Assembly (NCBI GenBank): GCA_004322525.1
Contig: SCUY01000047.1
Coordinates: 1-36,625 of the forward strand
Direction of reading: 5' to 3'
Source of the DNA: Lysobacter sp.
GTDB taxonomy: Bacteria > Pseudomonadota > Gammaproteobacteria > Xanthomonadales > Xanthomonadaceae
Length of the DNA: 36,625 bases
The notes under the pieces were generated by a model. The model had not been told where the DNA came from. It did no database searches and worked only from the letters and a program-made list of their open reading frames with translations. The translations under genes and the position numbers were made by a program. Below, piece by piece: positions 22,092 through 30,637 of this stretch (positions within the stretch are counted from its first letter, which is position 1; each line of letters begins with the position of its first letter).

Positions 22092-23336
22092 CTACTGCAG
22101 ACGTGGCGGCAGGCCGCGATCGTCGTCGCGCGGATCGCGCAGCAGTGCGCCCGCGCCGGCAGTCTCCGGCGGCAATTCGATGAGTGCATCGCTGCGCGCG
22201 CTGCGCAAGGCATTCGCGTAGGCGACCCGCGCGCGGCGCTCGTCGCCGCTCGAGGCATAGCCATGGCCAAGGAGTTCCCATGCATCGGCACCCGCGCCGC
22301 GATCGATTGCCTGGCGCAGCGCCGTCTCGGCCTGCAACCAGTCGCCCTGTGCATAGAGCAGGCGCGCACGGCTCGCGAGAAGCCCCGGGCTCGACGGATG
22401 CTGCACGAGCCAGCGTTCAATGCGTGCCTGGCGCTCGTCGACCTGTCCGATCGGCAGGCGCCCGTACAGCGCGGCCAGCGATTCATCCCACTGCACATCG
22501 AGCGCCTGTTCGATCGCACGCGTGGCGGCGTCATCCCAATGCAGTGCCGCAGCCCGTTCGGCGTAGGCGGCGACGACCGCCGGATCGTGACGCAGCGCGG
22601 CGGGAGTGCCATCCCAGCGTGACGCCAGGACATTCCCGTCCGCCGCCGAGGCCAGCGATCCGCGCGCCCAGCGCGCTTCGAGCCGTGCCAGATCCGAGGC
22701 CTGGACCGCATTGTGTTTGCGCAGCGCGCCGAGCATCCCGTAGGCCTCGTCGAACCGGCCCAGTTCAGACAGGGCCTGCGCGCGCAACGTAAGCCCACGC
22801 GGAGGCAGGGGCTGCGCGGCGGGTATGTCGAGTGCGACAAGCGCGTCACCGGCACGCCCCTGTGCAAGCGCGAGTTCGGCCAGCGCGACCGCACGCAGGC
22901 CAGGTTCGCCGGGCCCCAGCGCGTCGAGGTGCTGCTGGGCCGCCGCGTTGTCGCCACGTGCGGCCGCGGCGCGCGCGGCATGGACGCGCGCCACGCCGAG
23001 AGCATCCGGATCGTCACTGGCCAGCAAGGCGCGCTCGGCGCGTTCCCATCGGCCCGAATGCAGGTCGGTCAAGCCATCGAGCAGGTGCTGGCGGGTCGCG
23101 CGCTCGCGACGGCGGCGCAAGGCGATCACAGGCGCCGTCGCGAGGCGATAGAGCAGCCACAGGGCCGCCACCGCGGCAAGTGCGAAAGCGATCGCGCGGG
23201 GAATGCTGGTGGCGTAATCCATGCCGCCATAGCGCAGCAGGACGAGCCCGGGATCGTCGCGCAGCAGCACCTGGGCCGCGAGGGCGACGCCGAGCGCGAG
23301 CACGGCGAAGATCAGCAGGTTGCGGAGAATGCGCAT
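22092..23336 (-). CDS. hemY: HemY-family TPR membrane protein
   Basis: A 414-aa inner-membrane protein of the enterobacterial HemY type, unrelated to the Bacillus protoporphyrinogen oxidase of that name. Two N-terminal helices (LLIFAVLALGVALAAQVLL, ~6-25; RAIAFALAAVAALWLLYRLA, ~47-66) are followed by a basic patch RRRRERATRQHLLDGL and a large tetratricopeptide-like region (~80-390) rich in paired helices such as RLLYAQGDWLQAETALRQAI. Its precise role is undefined, but it is found with hem genes and is thought to help late heme synthesis. ATG 23336 has cgagg six bases upstream. It lies 72 bases after hemD on the same strand, and the hemX gene commonly found between the two is absent. Confidence 0.9.
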   Translation of the reverse strand: MRILRNLLIFAVLALGVALAAQVLLRDDPGLVLLRYGGMDYATSIPRAIAFALAAVAALWLLYRLATAPVIALRRRRERATRQHLLDGLTDLHSGRWERAERALLASDDPDALGVARVHAARAAAARGDNAAAQQHLDALGPGEPGLRAVALAELALAQGRAGDALVALDIPAAQPLPPRGLTLRAQALSELGRFDEAYGMLGALRKHNAVQASDLARLEARWARGSLASAADGNVLASRWDGTPAALRHDPAVVAAYAERAAALHWDDAATRAIEQALDVQWDESLAALYGRLPIGQVDERQARIERWLVQHPSSPGLLASRARLLYAQGDWLQAETALRQAIDRGAGADAWELLGHGYASSGDERRARVAYANALRSARSDALIELPPETAGAGALLRDPRDDDRGLPPRLQ

Positions 23337-23408
23337 GGCAGACCTCGACGATCGGATTCGATGTGACGAGTCTGCGCAGGCGGCCGTGAGGCTCCGTGAA
23401 ACCGCCGC

Positions 23409-24167
23409 TCAGCGGGCGGTGTGGTTCAGCGGGGCGACAAGTTGCACAGGCGCCGGGCCCGCCGCCTGCATCACGTCGGAAAAACCCAGCGCGCAGGCGA
23501 TGTCGGCAAGCCGGCGGCTCGCCGCAATGACTCGCCCGCCTCGCAATACCGCGCATTCGCGCGCGTCGAGTTGAGCCAGCACCTCGTGCAGCGCCTCGGC
23601 GCTCGACAGCATGAGCACCAGCGGGCCGCTTGCCTTGAGCAGTTTCCGGCGAGCGCTTTTCGACAGCGGGCAGCGGGCGCGATCGTAGACATCCGCGCGC
23701 CAGACCTGCGCACCGCGCTCGCGCAACGACGGTTCAATCAGGCCCCGGCCGCCCGGCGCACCCACCAGGCCGACCGGCTCGCCGGCAACATCCTGCAAAA
23801 CCGGGAGCGCGAGCAGGCCTTCGCTGTCCGCGCGCCCGGGATGCACGACAACCTCCACGCCGGCGCGCCGCAGGGCGCGGGCAGTGGCGGCCCCGACGGT
23901 GATCGCCTTCCGTGGCGCGGGCGACAGGCCAAGCGCCACGGCCGCACGCACTGCCTGCGGGCTGGTGAACACCACCCGCGGTGCGGCGAGGGCGGCCTGC
24001 AGCGCAGCGCGTGTGCTGGCGTCGTCGCGCAGCCCGATCGCCCAGGGCGAGAGTGCGATCAGCCCATAACCGGCACGGCGGGCGGCCGTGCGCAACGCGC
24101 CATGTGCACCGCGCGGTCGCAACGAGATCACGTACCCTCTCGGGCCCGTCGGAATGGCTTCCGGCAT
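23409..24167 (-). CDS. hemD: Uroporphyrinogen-III synthase
   Basis: A 252-aa cytosolic enzyme that cyclises hydroxymethylbilane to uroporphyrinogen III. The family is poorly conserved; supporting parts are GYVISLRPRGAHGALRTAARRAGYGLIALSPWAI, PRVVFTSPQAVRAAV (the conserved phi-F-T-S-xxAV segment), ITVGAATARALRRAGVEVVVHPGRADSEGLLALP, GLVGAPGGRGLIEPSLRERGAQVWRADVYDR and a C-terminal VIAASRRLADIACALGFSDV. ATG 24167 gives the normal length. The ORF-track GTG at 24209 would overlap the start of the divergent thioesterase gene. It is followed by hemY; hemC is not in the window. Confidence 0.9.
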   Translation of the reverse strand: MPEAIPTGPRGYVISLRPRGAHGALRTAARRAGYGLIALSPWAIGLRDDASTRAALQAALAAPRVVFTSPQAVRAAVALGLSPAPRKAITVGAATARALRRAGVEVVVHPGRADSEGLLALPVLQDVAGEPVGLVGAPGGRGLIEPSLRERGAQVWRADVYDRARCPLSKSARRKLLKASGPLVLMLSSAEALHEVLAQLDARECAVLRGGRVIAASRRLADIACALGFSDVMQAAGPAPVQLVAPLNHTAR

Positions 24168-24201
24168 GTCGCGCAGCTTCGCACAGGGATGCTCTCTCCC
24201 G

Positions 24202-24666
24202 ATGACCACCGACGCACTTCGCCACCTCGATGCGCATTACCAGGGCATGCCGCCGGTGCGCGCCCTGCAGCTCGCCATCGATGGCTTCGACGGCGAGTAC
24301 CTGCGTCTGTCCGCGCCACTGCCCGCCAACGTCAACGACAAGGGCTGCGCCTTCGGTGGAAGCCTGGCGTCGCTCATGACACTCGCCTGCTGGGGCCGCG
24401 TCTGGCTTGAACTCGACCGCAACGGGCTCGATGCCGACATCTATGTCGCCGACAGCCAGGTGCGCTACCTCGCGCCGCTGTACGACGATTTGAGGGTGGG
24501 TGCGGGGCTCGCCACCGGGGCCGAGTGGGCACCGTTCATGCAGGCCCTGCGCCAGCGCGGGCGCGGACGGATCGAACTCAGCGCGCGGGTCGACCTGCCC
24601 GACGGCAGGCCGGCCACCACGTTCGACGCGCGTTTCGCCGCCATCCTGCGCCCACCGCCGGGCTAG
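24202..24666 (+). CDS. YiiD C-terminal-type thioesterase (hotdog fold)
   Basis: A 154-aa protein matching the thioesterase domain that forms the C-terminal half of E. coli YiiD. Typical parts are MPPVRALQLAIDGFDGEYLRLSAPLPANVNDKGCAFGGSLASLMTLACWG, where the NDKGCAFGGSLASL loop-helix is the family signature, then YVADSQVRYLAPLYDDLRV and a long beta-hairpin RGRIELSARVDLPDGRPATTFDARFAAI. The acyltransferase half of YiiD is absent. ATG 24202 is supported by the domain boundary. The substrate, presumably an acyl-CoA or acyl-ACP, is unknown. Its start lies only 34 bases from the divergent hemD start, so their promoters must overlap each other's 5' regions. Confidence 0.88.
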   Translation: MTTDALRHLDAHYQGMPPVRALQLAIDGFDGEYLRLSAPLPANVNDKGCAFGGSLASLMTLACWGRVWLELDRNGLDADIYVADSQVRYLAPLYDDLRVGAGLATGAEWAPFMQALRQRGRGRIELSARVDLPDGRPATTFDARFAAILRPPPG

Positions 24667-24697
24667 CATGCGACTCCCCCTCGCCAGGAGATCATCC

Positions 24698-25129
24698 ATG
24701 GGCCGGTTCCTGTCCCGCCTGCCGCTTCTCCTCTCTGCGCTGCTCGTCCTTCTGCTCGCCGGCTGCGCCACCGGCGGACAAAGTGGCGACGCCCTGCAAC
24801 AGGCCCAGTACGACTGGTCAGCGGCCATCCGCTGGGGCGACTTCGAAGGCGCCGCCAACCTGGTCGACCCCGACGTTCGCGCCAAGCACGCGTCCACGGC
24901 GGTGGAACTGGAGCGCTACAAGCAGGTGCAGATCTCGTCCTACCGTGACCTTGGCTCCAGCAGTGATGCGAAGGCCGGCACCGCGCGGCGCGATATCGAG
25001 ATCGGCGTGATCAACCGCCACACCCTGGCCGAGCGCATCGTCCGCTACCGCGAAACCTGGCGCTGGGATGCCGGCGCCAGGCGCTGGTGGGTGACCAGTG
25101 GCCTGCCGGACCTGTGGGCGGGCCAGTAA
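24698..25129 (+). CDS. Hypothetical lipoprotein
   Basis: A 143-aa exported lipoprotein with no recognised family. RFLSRLPLLLSALLVLLLAGCATG is a lipoprotein signal with lipobox LAGC. ATG 24698 has aggaga seven bases upstream, while ATG 24668 lacks a site and would make an overlong n-region. The mature part (YDWSAAIRWGDFEGAANLVDPDVR, ETWRWDAGARRWWVTSGLPDLW) is alpha/beta and Trp-rich, with a tail resembling small NTF2-like domains; that is a visual impression only. It sits between the thioesterase and the rhodanese gene on the same strand. Confidence 0.8.
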   Translation: MGRFLSRLPLLLSALLVLLLAGCATGGQSGDALQQAQYDWSAAIRWGDFEGAANLVDPDVRAKHASTAVELERYKQVQISSYRDLGSSSDAKAGTARRDIEIGVINRHTLAERIVRYRETWRWDAGARRWWVTSGLPDLWAGQ

Positions 25130-25190
25130 CGCGCTTTGCGCGGCGCCCGTGCTGGGCGACAATCCGCGCCCCCCTCGACCGGCCGACCTC

Positions 25191-25631
25191 GTGACCCCCC
25201 AGGAACTGCTGGACTTCGCCGGACGCCATGCGATGCCGGCTATCGCGCTGGTCGGGCTGACCCTCGCGATCGCCTACACCGAGGTCGCTCGCCTCCTGCG
25301 TCCGTACAAAGCACTGCGGCCCGCCGAGCTGACCCAGCGGGTCAATCGCGAGGATGCCCTGGTGCTCGACCTCTCACCTGCCGCGGATTTCGAGAAAGGC
25401 CGCATCGCCGGCAGCCGCAACGTGCAGGCCAGTGCCTTCAATCCCGAGCACAAGCTGCTGACGGCGAACCGCGAGCGCCCGGTCGTGCTGGTCTGTCGCA
25501 CCGGGCAGGGTTCGGCCGCCGCCGCGGCCCGGCTCTCCAAGGCGGGGTTTCCGAACGTCTACTGGCTCGACGGCGGCATCGCCGCCTGGCAGCAGGCCGA
25601 CCTGCCGCTGGTCAAGGGCCGCGGCGGCTAG
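25191..25631 (+). CDS. Membrane-anchored rhodanese-like protein (YibN type)
   Basis: A 146-aa protein. An N-terminal helix ([22 protein letters not shown], ~15-36) anchors a single rhodanese domain: [37 protein letters not shown], then the active-site loop [15 protein letters not shown] with the catalytic Cys, and [25 protein letters not shown] 25191 is the start that gives the normal YibN layout. It probably transfers sulfur or persulfide at the inner membrane; the acceptor is unknown. In E. coli yibN is followed by grxC and secB, whereas here secB follows directly after 116 bases. Confidence 0.92.
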   Translation: MTPQELLDFAGRHAMPAIALVGLTLAIAYTEVARLLRPYKALRPAELTQRVNREDALVLDLSPAADFEKGRIAGSRNVQASAFNPEHKLLTANRERPVVLVCRTGQGSAAAAARLSKAGFPNVYWLDGGIAAWQQADLPLVKGRGG

Positions 25632-25702
25632 CAGGCGCGTCGATCCTCCTGCAGCCTCCGCGTCATGCGGATTTGCCGGCCGGCCGCGCCAGGCGCGCAT
25701 GC

Positions 25703-25708
25703 CATAAT
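25703..25708 (+). promoter_or_regulatory. -10-like element ahead of secB
   Basis: CATAAT lies 39 bases before ATG 25748 in an otherwise GC-rich gap, followed by a pyrimidine run (ccttctttttctc). No convincing -35 is found at 16-18 bases. Confidence 0.3.
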
Positions 25709-25747
25709 CGCCTTCTTTTTCTCACGCACTGCCGTTGGAGCATGACC

Positions 25748-26266
25748 ATGACCGAAGAGATCCAGAACGACACCGCGATCGGCGCCAGCGACAGCGAAGC
25801 CGCGGGCCCGGCGTTCACGGTCGAGAAGCTGTATGTCAAGGATGTCTCGTTCGAAGTACCGGGTGCGCCGGCGGTGTTCAACGAGGAATCGCAGCCGCAG
25901 TTGCAGATGAACCTCAACCAGCAGGTCACGCGCCTCAACGATGCCGCGTTCGAAGTGGTGCTGGGCATCACCCTGACCTGCACCGCCGATGACAAGCCGC
26001 TCTATCTCGCCGAGGTGAAGCAGGCCGGCGTGTTCGGTCTTGCAGGCTTCGATGCGCAGACCCTCGATGCCATGCTCGGCACGCACTGCCCGAACGTGCT
26101 GTATCCGTACGCGCGCCAGCTGATCAGCGAACTGATCCAGGCCGGTGGCTTCCCGCCGTTCCTGCTCCAGCCGATCAACTTCGAGGCGCTCTACGCCGAA
26201 GGGCTGCGCCAGCGCATGACGCAGGCACAGGACCTGGAGTCGTCAGAGGCTGTCGGCAACGCCTGA
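25748..26266 (+). CDS. secB: Protein-export chaperone SecB
   Basis: A 172-aa cytosolic chaperone that keeps preproteins unfolded and hands them to SecA as a homotetramer. Family signatures are [30 protein letters not shown]-type [24 protein letters not shown], the Cys-Pro stretch [38 protein letters not shown], and an acidic N-terminus. There are two ATGs: 25742 sits one base from ggag, while 25748 has it at seven bases and gives MTEEIQND, so the latter is preferred. gpsA follows after six bases, as in E. coli. Confidence 0.97.
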   Translation: MTEEIQNDTAIGASDSEAAGPAFTVEKLYVKDVSFEVPGAPAVFNEESQPQLQMNLNQQVTRLNDAAFEVVLGITLTCTADDKPLYLAEVKQAGVFGLAGFDAQTLDAMLGTHCPNVLYPYARQLISELIQAGGFPPFLLQPINFEALYAEGLRQRMTQAQDLESSEAVGNA

Positions 26267-26272
26267 GCCGCC

Positions 26273-27316
26273 GTGGCGGACACCGATGCGATGCCGCACG
26301 CGCCCCGGCGCGTCGCGGTACTCGGCGCGGGCTCCTGGGGCACCGCGCTCGCCGCGTTGATCGCGCGGCACGGCGTGCCCACCGTGCTGTGGGGACGCGA
26401 CCCGGCGATGATCGCCGCGATCACGCGCGACCACGAAAATCCGCGCTACCTTCCCGGCGTCGCCCTGCCCGGTTCGATGACCGCAACGGCCGACCTGCAG
26501 GGAGCGCTCTCCGGCGCGGACCTCGTGCTCGTCGTGGTTCCGTCGCATGCCTTCGGCGAGACTTTGCGCGCGGCTGCGCCGTTTCTTGAGGCGGGCGCCG
26601 GCGTCGCCTGGGCCACCAAGGGCTTCGACCCGGGCAGCGGCCGCTTCCTGCACGAAGTCGCCATGGCGGTGCTCGGCGCCCACCGACCGCTCGCGGTGGT
26701 CACCGGGCCATCCTTTGCGAGGGAAGTCGCGCAGGGGCTGCCCACCGCGCTCACCGTGCATTCGTCGGATGACGCGTTTTCGCGGCAGGTCGCCGGCGTG
26801 CTGCACGGCCCGGCATTCCGTGCCTATACGGGCGATGACATGATCGGTGCCGAACTCGGCGGGGCGATGAAGAACGTCCTCGCCGTGGCCACCGGGGTCG
26901 CCGACGGCATGCAACTCGGGCTCAACGCGCGCGCTGGCCTGATCACGCGCGGGCTCAACGAAATGCTGCGCCTCAACCATGCCATCGGCGGGCAACCCGA
27001 GACGCTGATGGGTCTTGCAGGGCTCGGCGACCTCGTCCTGACCTGCACCGGTGATCTGTCGCGCAACCGCCGCCTTGGTCTCGCACTCGGGCGCGGGCAG
27101 TCGATCGCCGACGCCGTGCGCGAGATCGGGCAGGTGGTGGAATCGGTGCAGACGGCCGATGAAGTGATGCGGCAGGCCGACCGCCATGGCATCGAGCTGC
27201 CCATTTCGAGCGCGGTGCGTGACGTGCTGCATGGCCGCATGACCCCCGCTGACGGCCTGCGTCAGCTACTCGCACGCGAACAGAAACCCGAGTACCCGAG
27301 CGACCTGTTCGGCTGA
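26273..27316 (+). CDS. gpsA: Glycerol-3-phosphate dehydrogenase [NAD(P)+]
   Basis: A 347-aa cytosolic enzyme that reduces dihydroxyacetone phosphate to sn-glycerol 3-phosphate for phospholipid synthesis. The dinucleotide fold is [16 protein letters not shown] (~14-29). [18 protein letters not shown] is the GpsA-specific loop. [41 protein letters not shown] carries the catalytic Lys (GAMKN). [23 protein letters not shown] is the substrate-binding segment. The GTG start at 26273 is six bases after secB, so translation is probably coupled. A strong terminator follows. Confidence 0.97.
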   Translation: MADTDAMPHAPRRVAVLGAGSWGTALAALIARHGVPTVLWGRDPAMIAAITRDHENPRYLPGVALPGSMTATADLQGALSGADLVLVVVPSHAFGETLRAAAPFLEAGAGVAWATKGFDPGSGRFLHEVAMAVLGAHRPLAVVTGPSFAREVAQGLPTALTVHSSDDAFSRQVAGVLHGPAFRAYTGDDMIGAELGGAMKNVLAVATGVADGMQLGLNARAGLITRGLNEMLRLNHAIGGQPETLMGLAGLGDLVLTCTGDLSRNRRLGLALGRGQSIADAVREIGQVVESVQTADEVMRQADRHGIELPISSAVRDVLHGRMTPADGLRQLLAREQKPEYPSDLFG

Positions 27317-27374
27317 TCGCCGCATCGGCCCCGCAATGCCGATCGCCGGCAAGACGGCCGCCCCTGCGAGACAG

Positions 27375-27404
27375 AAAAGCCCGGCCGGAGCCGGGCTTTT
27401 TGGT
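27375..27404. terminator. Bidirectional intrinsic terminator between gpsA and ax21
   Basis: aaaagcccggc (27375-27385), loop cgga, gccgggctttt (27390-27400) form an 11-bp perfect stem with A/T tracts on both sides. It can therefore end gpsA on the + strand and ax21 on the minus strand. Confidence 0.93.
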
Positions 27405-27423
27405 ACCTGCGGATACCGGTGGA

Positions 27424-27990
27424 TCAGAACGAGATGCGTGGGCCCACGAACAGCTGGGTGTCGCCATTGGCGAACTTCACGTCACCCGCCAGGCCCCAGC
27501 TCGGCGAAAACTTCACCTGCGCGCCGACACGGCCGTAGAAGTCACCGTTGAAATCGCGGTAGTCCTCGTAACCGGCCATCGCATAGCCTTCGATCATCGG
27601 CGTCAGTGCGCTGCGCACGCCTGCTTCGACGCTGTAACCGTCACCATTGACGCCCGCACCCGCATCGAACTTCTCATAGGCGACCCTGGTCACCAGATCG
27701 ACCTTCGGATTCAGTTCCTTGTTGTAGCCGACGCCCAGGCGCCACTGGTCGATACCAATATTCGTATTGCTGATGTCGACCTTCGAATAGCCGCCGAAGA
27801 CATGGAAATTCGGCGCGATCGCGCCCGAACCGTTGAGCGCCCAGCCGTCGGCATCATTGCTGTTGCCGGTGTTCTTGGCATCGACGCGGGTATAGCCGCC
27901 TTCGACATAGGAATAGGAGACGCCTTCGGCCGCGGACGCGGCAAACGGAACGGCGACCAGCAGAGCAAGGGCGAGCAGTGTGCGCTTCAT
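27424..27990 (-). CDS. ax21: Ax21-family outer-membrane beta-barrel protein
   Basis: A 188-aa protein with signal peptide MKRTLLALALLVAVPFAASA followed by AEGVSYSYVEGGYTRVD, which closely resembles the mature N-terminus of Xanthomonas Ax21. Alternating strands (NFHVFGGYSKVDISN, QWRLGVGYNKELNPKVDLVTRVAYEKFDAG, DGYSVEAGVRSALTPMIEGYAMAGYE, DFYGRVGAQVKFSPSWGLAGDVKFANGDTQLFVGPRISF) fit a small ~8-strand barrel with C-terminal Phe, the usual Bam signal. Ax21 is exported by the general pathway and found in outer-membrane vesicles; earlier claims that its sulfated N-terminal peptide triggers rice XA21 were retracted. ATG 27990 has agagg seven bases upstream. The length is standard. Confidence 0.93.
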   Translation of the reverse strand: MKRTLLALALLVAVPFAASAAEGVSYSYVEGGYTRVDAKNTGNSNDADGWALNGSGAIAPNFHVFGGYSKVDISNTNIGIDQWRLGVGYNKELNPKVDLVTRVAYEKFDAGAGVNGDGYSVEAGVRSALTPMIEGYAMAGYEDYRDFNGDFYGRVGAQVKFSPSWGLAGDVKFANGDTQLFVGPRISF

Positions 27991-28020
27991 GGGAAAACCT
28001 CTTGTTATGGATATCTGTAT

Positions 28021-28037
28021 CCGGTCGCTCCGACCGG
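28021..28037. promoter_or_regulatory. Inverted repeat in the ax21 upstream region
   Basis: ccggtcg-ctc-cgaccgg is a perfect 7-bp inverted repeat 31 bases ahead of the ax21 start. It could be an operator or a leader hairpin. No binding protein can be named. The remaining ~245 bases up to the next gene show no gene. Confidence 0.4.
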
Positions 28038-28283
28038 TGCGCGCAGTATCCCGAGCATTCCCCAACGCGCCCTTAACCCCGCCCGCGCGGTTCGGGAACC
28101 TGCAGGCGGCGCGAAGATCATCAGCGATTCCGTTGATGGCGCAGCGCCGATGCACGCCATGCAGCAGCGACGTGATGCGCCTCTCGCTGCCTGTGGAATG
28201 AAATTCCGGTAACGACGGCCTGCACTCCAGGTGCAAGGGATTGCGTGGCCATAAAGCGCGTTGCCACGACGGGGTCGCATGGA

Positions 28284-28946
28284 TCACCTGGGTGGTGTGT
28301 CACCGCTGAAACGGATCGCTGTCGCGCCGGTGACGCTGCCGGTCTTCGCCGTCTCATGCACGTAAAGGGTTACCGGGCGCTCGAACACCATCGCACCCTC
28401 CACTTGCGCGCGCGGGCCGATCACGATGCGCGGATCACGCTGTTTGATGCTGAGCCACTGCATCCGCGGCTTGGCGACGTGGAGCCCACCGCGCACGCGG
28501 CTGCCGGCGCCGACGGTCACATCACCGTTGACGGTTTCCAGCCCGCGCGCGACATCGGTTTCCACCAGCCCGATGGCGCCGTTGACCGTCTCGATGCCGC
28601 CATCGACAATTCCGCCGCGGTCGATGAAAACGCCGCCGTTCACCGTGCTGATACCACCGGCGCGCACGCCAATGCCGACATGGATACTGCCGTTGACCGT
28701 ACCGAGCACGCCGGCCCGCGCGCCGTCGGCCACGCGGATCGAGCCATTGACCGTTTCCGCGCTGCCGGTACGGGCATTCGCTTCGATGCGGATGGACCCG
28801 TTCACCGTCTCCAGATTGCCGTATTCGCGCCCCGCCTCGGCGGTGATGCTGCCATTGACCTTGTCGATGCCTTCGGCGGCAGAGGCCGCCGTTGCCGACA
28901 GCGCGAGCAGGATGGCAAGCGGCAGGATGAGCAGGGCGGTTCGCAT
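28284..28946 (-). CDS. Exported protein with seven 18-residue VNG repeats (beta-helix-like)
   Basis: A 220-aa exported protein. The signal peptide is MRTALLILPLAILLALSATAASA. Residues ~30-155 hold seven repeats with TVNGSI at their head (KVNGSITAEAGREYGNLE, TVNGSIRIEANARTGSAE, and so on), with an 18-residue period and one 19-residue unit. Such short Val/Gly/Asn repeats suggest a right-handed beta-solenoid, as in DUF4097-type and bactofilin-like proteins. A non-repeat tail (LHVAKPRMQWLSIKQRDPRIVIGPRAQVEGAMVFERPVTLYVHETA) completes it and looks like a capping rung. The function is unknown; surface or periplasmic scaffolding is possible. ATG 28946 has gagga seven bases upstream. It is co-oriented with ax21 but separated by 293 bases. 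Confidence 0.85.
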   Translation of the reverse strand: MRTALLILPLAILLALSATAASAAEGIDKVNGSITAEAGREYGNLETVNGSIRIEANARTGSAETVNGSIRVADGARAGVLGTVNGSIHVGIGVRAGGISTVNGGVFIDRGGIVDGGIETVNGAIGLVETDVARGLETVNGDVTVGAGSRVRGGLHVAKPRMQWLSIKQRDPRIVIGPRAQVEGAMVFERPVTLYVHETAKTGSVTGATAIRFSGDTPPR

Positions 28947-29034
28947 GGGTGTTTCCTCGAGAATGTTGGGGCTTGGATGCGGCGGGGCGGCATCGGGTTT
29001 AGTCGCGGGGCAGGGTGGGTTCGGATCGCCCCGC

Positions 29035-29040
29035 TACAAT
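29035..29040 (+). promoter_or_regulatory. -10 element of the gpmI operon
   Basis: TACAAT sits 49 bases before GTG 29090 in the divergent gap (28947-29089) and is a near-consensus -10. No good -35 is visible at the matching distance. Confidence 0.4.
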
Positions 29041-29089
29041 CGCGGTTCCCTCGCCGCCGGGCACCTGCCCGAAGTCACAGGTTCGCACC

Positions 29090-30628
29090 GTGTCTGCCGC
29101 CCTGTCCGCCGTGAAGCCCGTCGTCCTGCTCATCCTCGATGGCTGGGGCCACCGGGAGGATCCGGCTGACAACGCGCTCGCGCAGGCCCGATTGCCGAAC
29201 TGGGATGCGCTCGTCCGCGACTGCCCGCATACGCTCATCCACACCGAGGGTCGGCATGTCGGCCTGCCGGATGGGCAGATGGGCAATTCGGAGGTCGGGC
29301 ACATGAACCTCGGCGCCGGTCGGATCGTCTACCAGGACCTCACGCGCGTCGACGCGGCGATCGAGGACGGCAGCTTCTTCGAGAATGTCGAACTGCGCGC
29401 GGCCTGCGCGGCGGCGATCGCCGCGAACGGCAGGCTGCACGTGATGGGCCTGCTGTCGCCGGGCGGCGTGCACAGCCACGAACGCCATGTGTTCGCGATG
29501 CTTGAACTCGCGCAGCGCGCTGGCGTGCCTGATGTGGTGGTGCATGCCTTCCTCGATGGCCGCGACATGCCGCCGCGCTCGGCCGAACCGAGCCTTCGCG
29601 CGCTGCAGGCCGTCTGCGACCGCCTCGGCAATGCGCGCATCGCCACGGTGGGCGGGCGCTATTTCGCGATGGATCGCGACAGTCGCTGGGATCGCGTGAA
29701 GCGGGCCTGGGAGGCGGTTGTCGGTGGGCGGTCGGCGCACGGCGCGACCGATGCGCTCAGCGCGCTCGCGGCGGCGTACGAACGCGGCGAGAACGATGAA
29801 TTCGTCGCGCCCACCGTGCTCGAGGGCTACACCGGCCTGCACGATGGTGATGCGGTGGTGTTCATGAATTTCCGTGCCGACCGCGCGCGCCAGCTCACCG
29901 CGGCGTTCGTGTCGCCTGCCTTCGACGGCTTCGAGGCGCGGCGCCCGATGCTGTCGCGCTTCGTCGGCCTCACCGAATACGACGCGCGCCTGCCCGCGCC
30001 GGTCGCGTTCGGCCCGGATGACCTGAGCAACACGCTGGGCGAGGTGCTCGCAGCGAACGGCCTGCGCCAGCTGCGCATCGCCGAGACCGAGAAATACGCG
30101 CACGTCACCTTCTTTTTCAGTGGCGGGCGCGAAGACGAATACCCCGGCGAGACGCGCATCCTGGTTCCGAGCCCGCGCGTGGCCACCTATGACCTGCAGC
30201 CGGAGATGAGCTGCCCCGAAGTCACCCGGCGCCTGTGCGCGGCGGTGCGTTCGGGCGAAGTCGACGTTGCCATCTGCAACATCGCCAACCCCGACATGGT
30301 CGGCCATACCGGCATCCTCAGTGCGGCGATCAAGGCGGCCGAAGCGGTGGATGACGCACTCGGCGCGATCCGTTGCGCGGTGGCCGAAACCGGCGGCGCA
30401 TTGCTCGTCACCGCCGACCACGGCAACCTGGAAATGATGCGCGACGTCGCCACCGGCCAGCCTCATACCGCACATACCGTCGGCCCGGTGCCGTTCGTCT
30501 ACTGCGGGCCGCGCCTTGCAGGCCTGCGCGCAGGCGGCGCGCTGCGTGACGTCGCCCCCACCGTGCTCGACCTGCTTGGCGTACCGCCGCCCGTCGAAAT
30601 GACCGGCATCAGCCTGCTCACCGGCTGA
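29090..30628 (+). CDS. gpmI: 2,3-bisphosphoglycerate-independent phosphoglycerate mutase
   Basis: A 512-aa cytosolic manganese enzyme of glycolysis that interconverts 3- and 2-phosphoglycerate. KPVVLLILDGWGHRE is the metal-binding start. The phospho-Ser nucleophile is Ser67 in QMGNSEVGHMNLGAGR. VHAFLDGRDMPPRSA and ADRARQLTAAF are substrate-domain motifs. NIANPDMVGHTG and TADHGNLEMM carry the remaining metal ligands. Length equals that of E. coli GpmI (~514 aa). GTG 29090 is the probable start; GTG 29111, seven codons later, is the alternative. envC follows after nine bases, as in many Gammaproteobacteria. Confidence 0.97.
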   Translation: MSAALSAVKPVVLLILDGWGHREDPADNALAQARLPNWDALVRDCPHTLIHTEGRHVGLPDGQMGNSEVGHMNLGAGRIVYQDLTRVDAAIEDGSFFENVELRAACAAAIAANGRLHVMGLLSPGGVHSHERHVFAMLELAQRAGVPDVVVHAFLDGRDMPPRSAEPSLRALQAVCDRLGNARIATVGGRYFAMDRDSRWDRVKRAWEAVVGGRSAHGATDALSALAAAYERGENDEFVAPTVLEGYTGLHDGDAVVFMNFRADRARQLTAAFVSPAFDGFEARRPMLSRFVGLTEYDARLPAPVAFGPDDLSNTLGEVLAANGLRQLRIAETEKYAHVTFFFSGGREDEYPGETRILVPSPRVATYDLQPEMSCPEVTRRLCAAVRSGEVDVAICNIANPDMVGHTGILSAAIKAAEAVDDALGAIRCAVAETGGALLVTADHGNLEMMRDVATGQPHTAHTVGPVPFVYCGPRLAGLRAGGALRDVAPTVLDLLGVPPPVEMTGISLLTG

Positions 30629-30637
30629 CCGAACGCG

